From Candidatus Uhrbacteria bacterium (GTDB lineage: Bacteria; Patescibacteriota; Patescibacteriia; 2-12-FULL-60-25), in the NCBI GenBank assembly GCA_021413945.1, contig JAIOPK010000006.1:326327-390326 (forward strand): a DNA stretch of 64,000 nucleotides, written 5' to 3'. Below are positions 41,865 through 51,865 of the stretch, one piece after another. Numbering within the stretch: the first letter of the stretch is position 1; each line of letters starts with the position of its first letter. The notes beneath the pieces were generated by a model, which had not been told where the DNA came from, did not search any database, and saw nothing but the letters and a program-made list of their open reading frames with translations. The translations under genes and the position numbers were made by a program.

Positions 41865-42428
41865 ATGCCGGTTTACTCGGAAGTATCATACTATTTTCTT
41901 CTCACGCCCATTTTTGGTGGTTTAGTCTTTTTGATCCTAGTATTTCTCGCATCATACCCGTGGAAATTCCGAGGGAAACAGCTTTCATCGCTCAAGGTTA
42001 ATAACTTCAAATCACGCTGGAAGGTTATTGTCCCCGCTGCATTACTTTTTGGGTTGTTTGTCGGCGGATTATTTGAAGCCTCGTATACGTATACCAAGCT
42101 GGAGATCTACGAGGATCGAATCGTTTTTTACGGAACGGAATTCTTTGTCCCAACGCAGAAGGTTTTCTTGAAAGCCGAGATCGATACTATTGGGTCGGGT
42201 GAATTGCTCGCCGGGCCATTGTCTCCAAGTGGTCAGAGAAGGGGAGATGGTGATGATGTATTGATTAATGGTTACAAATTGCGATTGCATCCGCTTTTGG
42301 GAAACATTGTTTTTGCTTTTATTTCACGAGATGTTCTTGTGATCAAAGGAACGGCATTTGTTCCTTTGGTGCATCGCGATGCGACGACAAAAGCATTAAG
42401 GGATTGGTTGGCATCGGAACGGAGATAG
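41865..42428 (+). CDS. Orphan two-helix membrane protein with PH-like tail
   Basis: Unrecognised protein of 187 aa from ATG 41865 (41853 possible, overlapping the VOC stop). Two membrane helices (~9-30 and ~51-70) are followed by a beta-rich cytoplasmic domain: 'KLEIYEDRIVFYGTEFFVPTQKVFL', 'ISRDVLVIKGTAFVPLV'. The pattern 'YEDRIV...FF...IDTI' recalls the bacterial PH-like domains that follow a membrane anchor. That reading is an inference. It lies one base after the VOC gene, likely same transcript. Confidence 0.6.
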   Translation: MPVYSEVSYYFLLTPIFGGLVFLILVFLASYPWKFRGKQLSSLKVNNFKSRWKVIVPAALLFGLFVGGLFEASYTYTKLEIYEDRIVFYGTEFFVPTQKVFLKAEIDTIGSGELLAGPLSPSGQRRGDGDDVLINGYKLRLHPLLGNIVFAFISRDVLVIKGTAFVPLVHRDATTKALRDWLASERR

Positions 42429-42506
42429 TTATATAACGACAAGGCCTTCCTAGAACTGGAGGTTTTAGTGTTTGTCCTAAGGTCACAAATAGGCTTAGAT
42501 ACGTCC

Positions 42507-44306
42507 ATGGACGCCGTTCAGGATATCAAGGGGCGACTCGATATTGTCGATGTCGTGAGTGAATATATCCCGCTGAAACCGGGTGGATCCGGTGCGTTTA
42601 GGGCTAACTGTCCGTTTCATAGCGAGAAAACTCCGTCCTTTTATGTTTCCCGTCCTCGCCAGACGTGGCATTGCTTTGGTTGTGATCAGGGCGGCGATTC
42701 GATCTCCTTCGTCATGCGTATGGAAGGTATGGAGTTTAGGGAGGCGCTCGAACACTTGGCGCAAAAGACCGGAGTTGTTCTACCTAAGTTTGATGGGGAG
42801 AAAGCTTCGCAGAGAAAGCGTCTTCACGAAGTGAATGATATTGCGATGCGGTTTTTTCGCGCATCACTTCAGAACTTGCCTACGGCTGATCACGCGCGAA
42901 CGTATCTTGCGAAGCGTGGCGTTGATGATTTGACGGCGGATCTTTTTCAGATCGGTTATGCACCGGAGAGTTGGGATGCTTTGACGATGGCGATGCTATC
43001 GAAGGGTGTGACGGAATCGGAAATGTTATTGGCAGGCGTTGTCGGCAAACGGGAAAAGGGGACTGGCGTATATGATCGATTTAGAAATCGATTGATGTTT
43101 CCGATTGGGGATGTGCACGGAAATATCGTGGGATTCACCGGTCGAATTCTTACGGACTCGAAGGAAGAGGCGAAGTATGTGAATACACCGGAGACTCCGT
43201 TGTATCGCAAGTCGGCGATTTTGTATGGTTTGGATAAAGCGAAAGGGGAGATTCGTCGACAGGATCTCGCTGTTATCGCCGAAGGGAACATGGACGTTGT
43301 TGGTTCGCATCAATTTGGTGTGACGCATGTTGTCGCTTCGAGCGGAACGGCGTTGACGTCGGAGCAGCTCGGACTCTTGAAACGCTTTACGACAAATTTA
43401 GCGATTGCTTTCGATCAAGATAATGCCGGGCATGCGGCTACATTGCGCGGACTCGATTTGGCGCGTGCGCAGGATTTTAATATTAAGGTGATTACGTTGC
43501 CGCCGGAAGCGGGGAAAGATCCGGATGATGCTGTTCGAAAGAATCCGGAGTTGTGGAAGCAGGCGATCAAAGATGCCGTCGGGATCATGGAATGGATTTA
43601 TCGGAATGCGTTCAGAAATCGATCGACGGCATCGCCAGAAGATAAGAAGCTGATCGCCAAAGATGTTTTGTTGGAGGTGAAGCGGATTGCCGACCCCGTC
43701 GAACGTGATCATTGGGTGAAACGATTGGCCAAGGATATCGATATTGGAGAGCAGGCACTCCGTGATGCGATGGTGCGAGCCCCGTCGGCTACGACCACGA
43801 AGGCTCCGACGGCCAAGGCTGCGACGCCTACCGTGGCTACTCGCGCCGATATTGGGTGGGCGGATCATGAGAACCGGCTGTTTGCTTTAGCGATTTATCG
43901 ACCGGAGCTGTGGAAGGCGGCGATATCGATTGAGAAGATTGGGAAGGAGGATTTTGAGGGGCTGGATCTCTCAACCCTTTACGGAAACCTTCAAATATCT
44001 TATGATCCAGACATATCCGTGAAAGCGGATTTGGCCTTGGCCAACCAAACCATCCGTCCTCCGGCGACCCTAACGCCGGATGAGGCGAAGAATTTCGATG
44101 CTCTGGCCTTTTTGGCGGAGCGCGAATATCAGGGACAATCGCTTGAGGAGCTCAAGCGCGAACTGAATACCGCGGCAGGAACGCTCCGCTTGCAACGCAA
44201 GAAACGAGAGCGACTGCAGCTGGAACAATATATGCGGGAAGCGGAGCGCCTGGGTGACCAGGAACGTATCCTCGACTTGCAGAAACGCTTCAATGCGTTG
44301 AATTAA
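42507..44306 (+). CDS. dnaG: DNA primase
   Basis: Primes lagging-strand synthesis. 599 aa. N-terminal zinc domain '[14 protein letters not shown]...HCFGC' (C-H-C-C), catalytic core '[14 protein letters not shown]', Toprim motifs '[10 protein letters not shown]' and '[12 protein letters not shown]', and a C-terminal helicase-interaction domain joined by an Ala/Thr-Pro linker ('[20 protein letters not shown]'). ATG 42507 fits the conserved start; an in-frame TTG/ATG-type start upstream at 42468 would precede the likely transcription start. rpoD follows 37 bases later, the classic dnaG-rpoD pair; rpsU is not in front. Confidence 0.97.
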   Translation: MDAVQDIKGRLDIVDVVSEYIPLKPGGSGAFRANCPFHSEKTPSFYVSRPRQTWHCFGCDQGGDSISFVMRMEGMEFREALEHLAQKTGVVLPKFDGEKASQRKRLHEVNDIAMRFFRASLQNLPTADHARTYLAKRGVDDLTADLFQIGYAPESWDALTMAMLSKGVTESEMLLAGVVGKREKGTGVYDRFRNRLMFPIGDVHGNIVGFTGRILTDSKEEAKYVNTPETPLYRKSAILYGLDKAKGEIRRQDLAVIAEGNMDVVGSHQFGVTHVVASSGTALTSEQLGLLKRFTTNLAIAFDQDNAGHAATLRGLDLARAQDFNIKVITLPPEAGKDPDDAVRKNPELWKQAIKDAVGIMEWIYRNAFRNRSTASPEDKKLIAKDVLLEVKRIADPVERDHWVKRLAKDIDIGEQALRDAMVRAPSATTTKAPTAKAATPTVATRADIGWADHENRLFALAIYRPELWKAAISIEKIGKEDFEGLDLSTLYGNLQISYDPDISVKADLALANQTIRPPATLTPDEAKNFDALAFLAEREYQGQSLEELKRELNTAAGTLRLQRKKRERLQLEQYMREAERLGDQERILDLQKRFNALN

Positions 44307-44343
44307 TCGCTCGATCGAAGGCAATACCTCGATCCGGCCTCCT

Positions 44344-45615
<1,272 letters not shown>

Positions 45616-45617
45616 TC

Positions 45618-46853
45618 ATGCGTGTCGGTATTGTCGGTGGAGGTGCGGCGGGACTTATGGCAGCCGCAACGATATTGGAAACAGCTCCGGAGACGGAGCT
45701 GTTTCTGGTTGATCGAAATAATGGGCTTGGAAAGAAAGTTATCATCTCGGGTGGTGGGCGCTGTAATGTAACAACGGGAATTCAGGATGTTCGAACGGTT
45801 TTGACAAGGTATCCGCGCGGAGGGAAGTTTTTGTCGAAGGCGATGTATCATTTCCCACCGGCGGATGTGTTTGCGTGGTTTGAGGCGCATGGCGTTCCGC
45901 TCAAGGTTGAAGAAGATCTTCGAGTGTTTCCGCAGTCGGACAATGGGAAGGATATCGTGGGAGTTTTTGAGAAGATGTTTCGTTCTTTGAACGTTGAAAT
46001 TTTGTTAAAACATTCTGTCGAGTCGATTGCGAAGAATGGCGAGGGATTTAGAATGAATTTTAAGGGTGGCGATTCGCTTGATGTCGACGTCGTCGTGCTT
46101 ACGACGGGTGGGCAGGCGTATCGGCATACGGGATCGACGGGGGATGGATACGCCTTTGCGATGGGGCTTGGGCATTCTATTACGAAGTTAGCTGCGAGTT
46201 TGAATGCTTTTTATACGAGCGAGACGTGGCCGGCGGAGGTTTCCGGGCTTTCGTTCGAAAAGGCGGAGTTTCGAACGGAACGCGATAAGAAGTATTCTTT
46301 TACGGGTCCATTTCTTTTTACACATAAAGGTGTGAGCGGACCGGCGGTGTTTGCGTTGTCGTCGCTCGTCGCGTTCGAGAACTATGATGCAAAAGAACCT
46401 TTGAAGATCGAAATTGATTTGTTTCCGGATTTGTCGAAAGGCGAGCTTGTCGAGTTGATCGAGTCGAAGATTGAGACAGCTGGGAAGAAAAGTTTTTTGA
46501 ATGTGTTGGCGATGGTGGTATCGAAATCGCTTGCCGAGATTGTCGTACGGGAATTGCACATCGTCAGTGGTGTGCATGCGGCGGAAGTCAGTAAAAAGAA
46601 TGTGTTGCGGTGCGTTGAATGGTTGAAGGGAATTTCTTTGAATGTTGTTGGGAGAGGAGCGGGAGATGAATTTGTCACGGCGGGCGGAGTGAAGCTTGAG
46701 GAGGTGGATCCGGCGACAATGGAGTCGAAAATTTGTCCGGGATTGTATTTTGCGGGTGAGGTGCTCGACATTGACGGGTACACGGGGGGATTTAATCTAC
46801 AAGCGAGCTGGGCAACTGGACGGTTGGCAGGACAGAGTATAGGCTCGCGCTAG
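45618..46853 (+). CDS. HI0933-family flavoprotein
   Basis: 411-aa NAD(P)/FAD-dependent oxidoreductase-like protein of unknown reaction. FAD-binding 'GIVGGGAAGLMAAAT', 'LGKKVIISGGGRCNVTT' and 'VVLTTGGQAYRHTGSTGDGY', ending in 'GEVLDIDGYTGGFNLQASWA' typical of the HI0933 (YhiN) group. Structures show a BaiN-like fold; the substrate is not established. It starts two bases after rpoD, so it is third in the dnaG-rpoD transcript. Confidence 0.93.
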   Translation: MRVGIVGGGAAGLMAAATILETAPETELFLVDRNNGLGKKVIISGGGRCNVTTGIQDVRTVLTRYPRGGKFLSKAMYHFPPADVFAWFEAHGVPLKVEEDLRVFPQSDNGKDIVGVFEKMFRSLNVEILLKHSVESIAKNGEGFRMNFKGGDSLDVDVVVLTTGGQAYRHTGSTGDGYAFAMGLGHSITKLAASLNAFYTSETWPAEVSGLSFEKAEFRTERDKKYSFTGPFLFTHKGVSGPAVFALSSLVAFENYDAKEPLKIEIDLFPDLSKGELVELIESKIETAGKKSFLNVLAMVVSKSLAEIVVRELHIVSGVHAAEVSKKNVLRCVEWLKGISLNVVGRGAGDEFVTAGGVKLEEVDPATMESKICPGLYFAGEVLDIDGYTGGFNLQASWATGRLAGQSIGSR

Positions 46854-46875
46854 GACCTTCAGAACGGAGCCCGAG

Positions 46876-47229
46876 ATGGCTACGAATTTTTGGATCTGTT
46901 ACGTTCGTGACTGTCTGTACAAGGCTTCTACAAAGGAGTTCGAGCATCCGGAGGGAGGGCATATCTGCCCGAAGTGCCGATCCGAGGATGTTTTTCCATG
47001 GCGCAAGTTCCGCTGCCTCGGGTGTGGATTCGAGGAGGAGCAGGGCAAGTTCTTCGCGTTCAAGTGCGAAGGGAAGGTCGAGGAGGCGGATCTCGACGAA
47101 GACCCCATGGAAAGCAAGCTGGAATATAACTGCTCCGAATACAACAATCCGGACTGCGACTCCAAGTCATACGAGCAGATCGACGAAAGCAAGATGCCGC
47201 CTAAGCAGAAGAAAAAGAAGAAACGCTGA
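46876..47229 (+). CDS. Zinc-ribbon orphan protein, SD-cassette class
   Basis: 117-aa acidic protein with a treble-type set of Cys: 'ICYVRDCLY' near the start, 'HICPKCRSEDVFPWRKFRCLGCGFEEE' as a classic CxxC-CxxC ribbon (residues ~30-52), 'FKCEGK', 'YNCSEYNNPDC', and a tail of seven or more Lys/Arg ('PPKQKKKKKR'). The basic tail suggests nucleic acid or ribosome contact. GGAG six bases before ATG, C-rich codons and a perfect terminator follow the cassette pattern. Not recognised as a named family. Confidence 0.75.
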   Translation: MATNFWICYVRDCLYKASTKEFEHPEGGHICPKCRSEDVFPWRKFRCLGCGFEEEQGKFFAFKCEGKVEEADLDEDPMESKLEYNCSEYNNPDCDSKSYEQIDESKMPPKQKKKKKR

Positions 47230-47235
47230 CTGAAG

Positions 47236-47265
47236 AGCGCCTCGTCCATGCTTGGACGAGGCGCT
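47236..47265. terminator. Perfect 13-bp hairpin between convergent genes
   Basis: AGCGCCTCGTCCA/TGGACGAGGCGCT around TGCT, six bases after the zinc-ribbon stop and six before the stop of the oxygenase on the other strand; shared by both. Confidence 0.85.
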
Positions 47266-47271
47266 TATCGA

Positions 47272-48093
47272 TTAGGTTGTGGCGCGAGTGGCGGCCACGA
47301 AGCGGCTGATGTATTCGCCGGCGGTGAGGCCGTCGGCGTAGGGGAGAACCGTGTGGGGTTCCGGTTCGGTAAAGAACGAAAGGGAAATGCGTTCGCTGAC
47401 GGCGCGCATGACGCGATGGCGCAGACCTCCGATGCGATGCGGATTCTTGGGACCGCCGGTCCAGTACCGGAGCATCCCGCCCGCGATGATCGCGATATCG
47501 CCGGGCCGATTATCGAGGTGGTGCCAGGTGCCTGCACGATCGATCTGAAGACCGGCTTCGGCACCGCCTACAAAGACGGTAACAAGGCTGAAGTCGCGAT
47601 GCGAGGGAAAGAGCACGCCGTCGGGAGACGGGGACGAAGGCGGGTAGTGGGTGGCGCGCAGGCCATGTGCGCCGTTCAGCATGACGCGGTGAAGACCATG
47701 CGCGAGCGGACCCAGACCGCGCTCCATGTGGTAGAAAACGCCGGACATGATCACGGACAGCTCGAGGGTGAGATGCCGCATGGCTCGGACGAGATCAGCC
47801 GAGTGAGCGCAAATCTTTGCGTCCGAGTCGTGGTCGAGATGGGTGTCCCAGAATTGCCGACCGTTGTCGGGGTTCTTTCCGGCGACGCCCTCGACGCCGG
47901 GCGGGCTGAAGCCGGATCGCGCCATGCCGCGATGCGCGTGTTTGGCGATCGCAGCGGTGTCGCGAAAGACCCGGTAGGCTTCCGCACGGAGGGTGAGGAT
48001 CTTTTGCGGGCCGATGACGCTGGGAATGTGCAGGATGCCGTTGGTACGGAATTCCTGCCAAGCTTGGGGCTTTGCAAGGTCCGTGTACCTCAT
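47272..48093 (-). CDS. 2-oxoglutarate/Fe(II) oxygenase, isopenicillin N synthase-like
   Basis: 273-aa non-heme iron oxygenase of the IPNS/DIOX superfamily. The double-stranded beta-helix shows the facial triad: HxD in 'FPSHRDFSLVTVFVGG', distal His in 'NPHRIGG', and the 2OG-binding Arg-x-Ser in 'ERISLSFFTEP'. 'GDIAIIAGGMLRYWTGG' is the usual loop between them. N-terminal DIOX_N-type helix 'EFRTNGILHIPSVI'. Substrate unknown; such enzymes hydroxylate or cyclise small molecules, rare in reduced CPR genomes. GGAGGA six bases before ATG and C-rich codons mark it as a likely acquired cassette. TTGACA lies at 48136-48141 on its strand. Confidence 0.88.
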   Translation of the reverse strand: MRYTDLAKPQAWQEFRTNGILHIPSVIGPQKILTLRAEAYRVFRDTAAIAKHAHRGMARSGFSPPGVEGVAGKNPDNGRQFWDTHLDHDSDAKICAHSADLVRAMRHLTLELSVIMSGVFYHMERGLGPLAHGLHRVMLNGAHGLRATHYPPSSPSPDGVLFPSHRDFSLVTVFVGGAEAGLQIDRAGTWHHLDNRPGDIAIIAGGMLRYWTGGPKNPHRIGGLRHRVMRAVSERISLSFFTEPEPHTVLPYADGLTAGEYISRFVAATRATT

Positions 48094-48144
48094 TTGATCT
48101 CCTCCGCGCCCGTTATCTTGTCTTAACGGATTGTTCTGTCAATG

Positions 48145-49599
48145 TTACGCGTATTTACCAAGATCCAACGTTTCGTTGAACGTGATCTGCGAGACAAATT
48201 CCGGTGCGTGGCTTACGAGGATGAGTGTTCCCTGATATTCCTCAAGCGCTTTGGCGATCACGGGCAAGTGACGGAAGTTGATGTGGTTGGTGGGCTCGTC
48301 GAGGATGAGGAGACCGGGCTCTTGCAAGACGAATCGAGCAAAACACAAGAGACCCTTCTGACCTTCAGAAAGCGAGCCAACTTTGTTTTTCAATAAATCG
48401 GAAGTAAGCAAAAACTCGGAAGCGCAGGCGCGCAGCTTTTCATTGTCCGGAATTTCCATGACCGACTCGAGTGACTGGTAGGCGGTCTGGTCAAAGTCGA
48501 GGCCGGAAAAGTCTTGGCGATAGTAGCCGACCTTTACGCCTTCACCGATCGTGATGCCTTCATCATTATTTGCGGCAATAGCGCGAAGCAATGTGCTTTT
48601 GCCGATGCCGTTTGGACCGGTGATGAGCAATCGACGCTTTTTGCGCAAAGACATTTCGAGTTCTACACGATCCGGTTCTCCATTACGGATGATCTTGATC
48701 GATGTGAACTTGATGACGGGCTCATTATATTCTTGAGCGGGGATGGTGAAGTCGCGGATGGTGCGATCATCGCGCTTTACATCGACTTTGTTTTCTTCCG
48801 CTTCCTCGACTTGGTCGCGGAGCTTACTCGCGAGCTTACGCATCTTTCCACCCTTGTTGGCGAAGAAGTTGATTTTGTCTTTGCGATCTTGAATTTCTTT
48901 CATCAAGCGGGCGTTCTGCATGCGGTCGCGTTCCACGCGAGCGGCAATTTCCTCGACCACGTTAAAATAGTTACCAACGTATTGTTCGACTTTGTGCGTG
49001 TAGACATCCAGGTGCAAGACGCCTTCCGTGAATGCATTCAAGAAATCGGCGTCGTGGGAAATGACGAGAACCGTTTTTGGATACATCATCAAAAAGCCGG
49101 TGAGATGTTCGATGCCGTCTTTGTCGAGGTTATTGGTCGGCTCATCGAGCAAAAGAATGTCGGGCTCTTGGATGAGTGCGTACGCAAGAAGTAATCGAGC
49201 TTGCTGGCCGCCGGAAAACTCGCGGATTACTTTGTCGAGCGGAGTCGTGAGGTTTACGGTTTCCAAAACGTTCTTGATGAGCTTGTCGATGTTGTAGGGA
49301 CGCTCCTCGAAGGCTCGCGCAAAGAATTCGACGACGGTTTCATCCATACGTTCGCGTTCCATCACCTGCAAACCGATGGCGACTTTCGCACCTTTCTCGA
49401 TGTGAATTTCTCCTTCTTGAGGCTTATAAATACCGGTTAGCAATTTGAAGATCGAGCTCTTGCCGGCGCCGTTCTGGCCCATGAGCGTGATCTTGGCGTT
49501 TTCGCGTACGGAAAAGCTGACCTCGTCCAGAATTGGATGGTCTTCATCGTAAGCAAAACTTACGTTGCTGAAGCGAAGGATGACGTTACCGTGGTCCAT
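48145..49599 (-). CDS. ABC-F family ATPase
   Basis: Soluble twin-ATPase acting on ribosomes (translation factor or ribosome protection), 484 aa, no membrane segments. NBD1: 'GQNGAGKSSIFKLL', 'EFSGGQQARLLLA', 'ILLLDEPTNNLDKDG'. Linker helices 'ERDRMQNARLMKEIQDRKDK' correspond to the P-site tRNA-interaction motif. NBD2: 'GPNGIGKSTLLRA', but its signature is 'SLSEGQKGLLCFA' and the loop after Walker B 'DEPTNHINF' has Asn where Asp is usual. ATG 49599 fits; the frame to 49665 runs into the promoter. EttA-like or Uup-like subfamily cannot be separated by eye. Confidence 0.93.
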   Translation of the reverse strand: MDHGNVILRFSNVSFAYDEDHPILDEVSFSVRENAKITLMGQNGAGKSSIFKLLTGIYKPQEGEIHIEKGAKVAIGLQVMERERMDETVVEFFARAFEERPYNIDKLIKNVLETVNLTTPLDKVIREFSGGQQARLLLAYALIQEPDILLLDEPTNNLDKDGIEHLTGFLMMYPKTVLVISHDADFLNAFTEGVLHLDVYTHKVEQYVGNYFNVVEEIAARVERDRMQNARLMKEIQDRKDKINFFANKGGKMRKLASKLRDQVEEAEENKVDVKRDDRTIRDFTIPAQEYNEPVIKFTSIKIIRNGEPDRVELEMSLRKKRRLLITGPNGIGKSTLLRAIAANNDEGITIGEGVKVGYYRQDFSGLDFDQTAYQSLESVMEIPDNEKLRACASEFLLTSDLLKNKVGSLSEGQKGLLCFARFVLQEPGLLILDEPTNHINFRHLPVIAKALEEYQGTLILVSHAPEFVSQITFNETLDLGKYA

Positions 49600-49616
49600 A
49601 GGTGAAAAAGGGCTAT

Positions 49617-49645
49617 AACATAGCAGATTCAGGACGCTTTTGCAA
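49617..49645 (-). promoter_or_regulatory. ABC-F promoter with extended -10
   Basis: Minus strand TTGCAA (49640-49645), 17-base spacer ending TGC, TATGTT (49617-49622). Confidence 0.7.
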
Positions 49646-49659
49646 GTATTTGGCTGGTC

Positions 49660-49688
49660 TTGCATGGATTGTCAGTGGTTGGTATTAT
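49660..49688 (+). promoter_or_regulatory. tRNA-Asn promoter with extended -10
   Basis: TTGCAT (49660-49665), 17-base spacer ending TGG, TATTAT (49683-49688); the tRNA begins 22 bases later. Confidence 0.75.
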
Positions 49689-49710
49689 CCGACCGCTGAA
49701 TTACGAGTAT

Positions 49711-49785
49711 TCCGAGGTAGCTCAGCGGTAGAGCAGTGGACTGTTAATCCATTGGTCGTGGGTTCGAATCCCACCCTCGGAGCCA
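49711..49785 (+). tRNA. tRNA-Asn (anticodon GTT)
   Basis: Acceptor TCCGAGG pairs with CCTCGGA, discriminator G, CCA encoded (49783-49785). D-arm 'AGCTCAGCGGTAGAGC', anticodon loop CTGTTAA, T-loop GTTCGAATC. 75 bases. Confidence 0.97.
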
Positions 49786-49786
49786 A

Positions 49787-49818
49787 ACAAAACGACTCCC
49801 CAAAAGGAGTCGTTTTGT
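49787..49818 (+). terminator. Terminator of tRNA-Asn
   Basis: Perfect 13-bp stem ACAAAACGACTCC/GGAGTCGTTTTGT with a CCAAAA loop, two bases after the tRNA. Confidence 0.85.
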
Positions 49819-49832
49819 ATATCATTGTCCAT

Positions 49833-50237
49833 ATGATTACCGTAGAAACAACCGTTCAGGTTCCTGTTGAGAAGGCGTGGGAGTTTTGGACTAAGCCAGA
49901 ACATGTCGTGAAGTGGAATTTTGCTTCGGATGATTGGGAGTCGACGTCGGCTGAAAATGATTTGAAGGAAGGCGGAAGATTCAAGTACAACATGGCGGCA
50001 AAGGATGGGAGTACCTCATTTGATTTTGAGGGGACGTATGTCAGCGTCAACGATCAAACGTTTATTTCGTATACCATGGACGATGGTCGAAAGGTGACGG
50101 TGACGTTTGAGCCTGTCGATGGCGGGACGCATATTGTTGAGTCTTTTGATCCGGAAACGGAGAATTCCGAGGAGATGCAGAGGGGCGGATGGCAGTCGAT
50201 TTTGAACAACTTCAAGGCGTATGCCGAACGCTCATAA
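49833..50237 (+). CDS. SRPBCC/AHSA1-type lipid- or ligand-binding protein
   Basis: 134-aa START-like fold protein: 'ETTVQVPVEKAWEFWTKPEHVVKWNFASDDW' (two parts 'TTVQVPVEKAWEFWTKPEHV' and 'VKWNFASDDW') is the hallmark N-terminus of the activator-of-Hsp90-homologue 1 group, then 'GGRFKYNMAAKDG', 'DFEGTYVSV' and the C-terminal helix 'QRGGWQSILNNFKAYAE'. Ligand unknown. TATCAT at 49820-49825 is seven bases before ATG 49833; in-frame upstream sequence is tRNA and is not coding. Confidence 0.9.
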   Translation: MITVETTVQVPVEKAWEFWTKPEHVVKWNFASDDWESTSAENDLKEGGRFKYNMAAKDGSTSFDFEGTYVSVNDQTFISYTMDDGRKVTVTFEPVDGGTHIVESFDPETENSEEMQRGGWQSILNNFKAYAERS

Positions 50238-50258
50238 ATGACGGTTGAGGGTCGGGGG

Positions 50259-50286
50259 TTGACTTTATTATAAAAAAGAGTATCCT
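50259..50286 (+). promoter_or_regulatory. Promoter of the 50296 zinc-ribbon gene, predicted leaderless
   Basis: TTGACT (50259-50264), 16-base spacer, TATCCT (50281-50286), then nine bases to ATG 50296. A clean example of the leaderless layout. Confidence 0.8.
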
Positions 50287-50295
50287 TGGCCAATT

Positions 50296-50646
50296 ATGTA
50301 TAACGACAAGAAGAAGCGCTTTGGCGACAAGGCCCCCTATAAGCCGGGTTACAAGCGTGATGAAGGTCGTGGAAACGACTGGAAGCCGATGTTTCCCGCT
50401 ACCTGCGCCACCTGCGGCGACCGCTGCGAGGTTCCGTTCAAGCCGAATGGACGCAAGCCGGTTTTGTGCAGCAATTGTTTTAAGAAGGAAGGTCCTTCCG
50501 ACCGTCCGAGTTTTGGCGGCGACCGTGAACGCCCGATGCGTTCCGCTCCGACCTACTCCGCTCCGGGAGACGGCAATGTCGCTCAACAGCTCAAGGATAT
50601 CAACGACAAGCTGGACGCGATCATTGAAGCCCTCAACGACGAGTAA
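50296..50646 (+). CDS. Small CxxC zinc-ribbon protein
   Basis: 116 aa. A basic N-terminus ('YNDKKKRFGDKAPYKPGYKRDEGRG') precedes the zinc ribbon 'ATCATCGDRCEVPFKPNGRKP' region closing with 'LCSNCFKKEG' (C-x2-C and C-x2-C), then a disordered Arg/Ser/Pro stretch and a C-terminal helix 'VAQQLKDINDKLDAIIEAL' that looks like a coiled-coil oligomer. Small proteins with this 'CxxCG..CEVPFKP.G.KPV.C..C' signature are common in CPR genomes; role unknown, perhaps RNA binding. GC-balanced with strong promoter and terminator. Confidence 0.85.
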   Translation: MYNDKKKRFGDKAPYKPGYKRDEGRGNDWKPMFPATCATCGDRCEVPFKPNGRKPVLCSNCFKKEGPSDRPSFGGDRERPMRSAPTYSAPGDGNVAQQLKDINDKLDAIIEALNDE

Positions 50647-50651
50647 GAAGC

Positions 50652-50677
50652 AAAGTCCCGCCGATCGGCGGGACTTT
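50652..50677. terminator. Bidirectional terminator
   Basis: Perfect 11-bp stem AAAGTCCCGCC/GGCGGGACTTT around GATC, between the zinc-ribbon gene and the convergent C39 peptidase. Confidence 0.85.
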
Positions 50678-50680
50678 TGA

Positions 50681-51340
50681 TTATGGTTTGTTTGTGAAGA
50701 GGACGGTCGGTACGCCATCGGCTTCTCGGGTTTTTGGGTTGAAGTCGTGGAGGGCGTTCATCAGGACTTCGTAGGCGTAGCGCTTTCCCTCGCGCGCCGG
50801 GTCGTTCACGATAAATTGATTTGTCTCATCGTCGTAGCCCGTAATGACCAGTACGTGGTATGAATCGCCGAGGTTCTTTTCTTGGTAGAGTTTGTACATG
50901 TTGAGATGTGCAATCACCGGACGATTGGAGGCGAGTTCCTGCTTGATGTCTTGCAGGAGGGGGTTCCGTTTGACCGTGGCACGGAAGACGGAGTTTTCTG
51001 CGATGATTTGAGTTGTCTGAGCGGCATCGGTATCAAAATTTTTATTGAATTCTCTTGTTTCCCACTCAATCATCTCTTGCATCTTCTTCTTTGAAGCCGC
51101 GTTATCGATGGCGGCCTCTCCGCGATAGTAGGCATCGACCATCGCGATCGTCGCTTCTTCACAGGCCTCATCCCAAGGTGCTACCCACTGGCCATCGGGG
51201 ATCTGGGAAACGTATGGGATCGACAAATCGACCTTTGACGCCATCAGCAACGGAGCGCGATAGAATAAAACGAGGAGTGCGGCTCCGGCGATCAATGCGG
51301 CGATCAAGAGTTTTGTGTTATTCGACAGAGAGGATTTCAT
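50681..51340 (-). CDS. Membrane-anchored C39-like cysteine peptidase
   Basis: 219-aa protein with an N-terminal helix (~10-28) and an extracytoplasmic C39_2-type papain-like domain: 'IPYVSQIPDGQWVAPWDEACEEATIAM' (Gln and catalytic Cys; quoted parts 'IPYVSQIPDGQWVAP' and 'WDEACEEATIAM'), and the His segment 'DSYHVLVITGYDDETNQFIVNDP' given as 'SYHVLVITGYDD'. The final 'NDP' supplies the third residue. Possibly trims surface proteins or peptides. ATG 51340 overlaps the end of greA by 23 bases; an in-frame start at 51373 would overlap more. Confidence 0.85.
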   Translation of the reverse strand: MKSSLSNNTKLLIAALIAGAALLVLFYRAPLLMASKVDLSIPYVSQIPDGQWVAPWDEACEEATIAMVDAYYRGEAAIDNAASKKKMQEMIEWETREFNKNFDTDAAQTTQIIAENSVFRATVKRNPLLQDIKQELASNRPVIAHLNMYKLYQEKNLGDSYHVLVITGYDDETNQFIVNDPAREGKRYAYEVLMNALHDFNPKTREADGVPTVLFTNKP

Positions 51341-51830
51341 AGAGGGTGGTGCCTTTTGGGGTCGAGACTTCAACCGTGTCGCCGGGTTTGCGATTTAACA
51401 GGGCGGAGCCGATGGGGGAGAGATAGGATATTTGTCCGCGAAGCGGATTGGATTCTTGAGAGCCGAGAATGCGCCACGTCGATTCTTTGCCGTTTGCGCG
51501 TACGCATACGGTTGATCCGATGGCGGCAGAACCGGATTCATTGGTGCCTCGATCGATGACAATGGCGAGGCGGATGCGTTCTTTCAGGCCAAAGATGCGT
51601 CCGTCGATGCGCGAGAGGCGGTGTTTGGCGTCCTGATACTCGGCGTTTTCCGAAAAGTCGCCGAGCGTGAGCGCATGACTCAAGTCGGTGACGATTTTTG
51701 GACGTTCGACCTTCTCAAGTGTCATAAGCGTTCGCTTGAGACGCTCCAATGACTCGGGAGTAAGCTCGCGACTTAAGCTCTCGACATCGCGAATGCGGTT
51801 GATTTGAGAGCGGCGCTGCGGAATTCGCAT
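51318..51830 (-). CDS. greA: Transcription elongation factor GreA/GreB
   Basis: Cleavage factor that rescues backtracked RNA polymerase. 170 aa. N-terminal coiled coil with the acidic tip 'LGDFSENAEYQDAKHRL' (the Asp and Glu that hold Mg), then the FKBP-like C-terminal domain ('ISYLSPIGSALLNRKPGDTVEV'). It has a basic 20-residue N-terminal addition ('RIPQRRSQINRIRDVE') relative to E. coli GreA. TAAACT (51837-51842) lies six bases before ATG 51830. The peptidase gene overlaps its 3' end. Confidence 0.95.
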   Translation of the reverse strand: MRIPQRRSQINRIRDVESLSRELTPESLERLKRTLMTLEKVERPKIVTDLSHALTLGDFSENAEYQDAKHRLSRIDGRIFGLKERIRLAIVIDRGTNESGSAAIGSTVCVRANGKESTWRILGSQESNPLRGQISYLSPIGSALLNRKPGDTVEVSTPKGTTLYEILSVE

Positions 51831-51836
51831 ATACAC

Positions 51837-51865
51837 AGTTTACCTGTCGGGTTCGGCTATTGCCA
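51837..51865 (-). promoter_or_regulatory. greA promoter sharing its -35 with a divergent promoter
   Basis: Minus strand TGGCAA (51860-51865), 17-base spacer, TAAACT (51837-51842). The same six bases read TTGCCA on the plus strand, where they serve the small gene at 51914. Confidence 0.6.

Noticed and set aside
47248..48126. A 292-codon plus-strand frame opposite the oxygenase gene
   Set aside because: It is the shadow of a C-rich gene with recognisable catalytic motifs on the other strand, and it spans the shared terminator.
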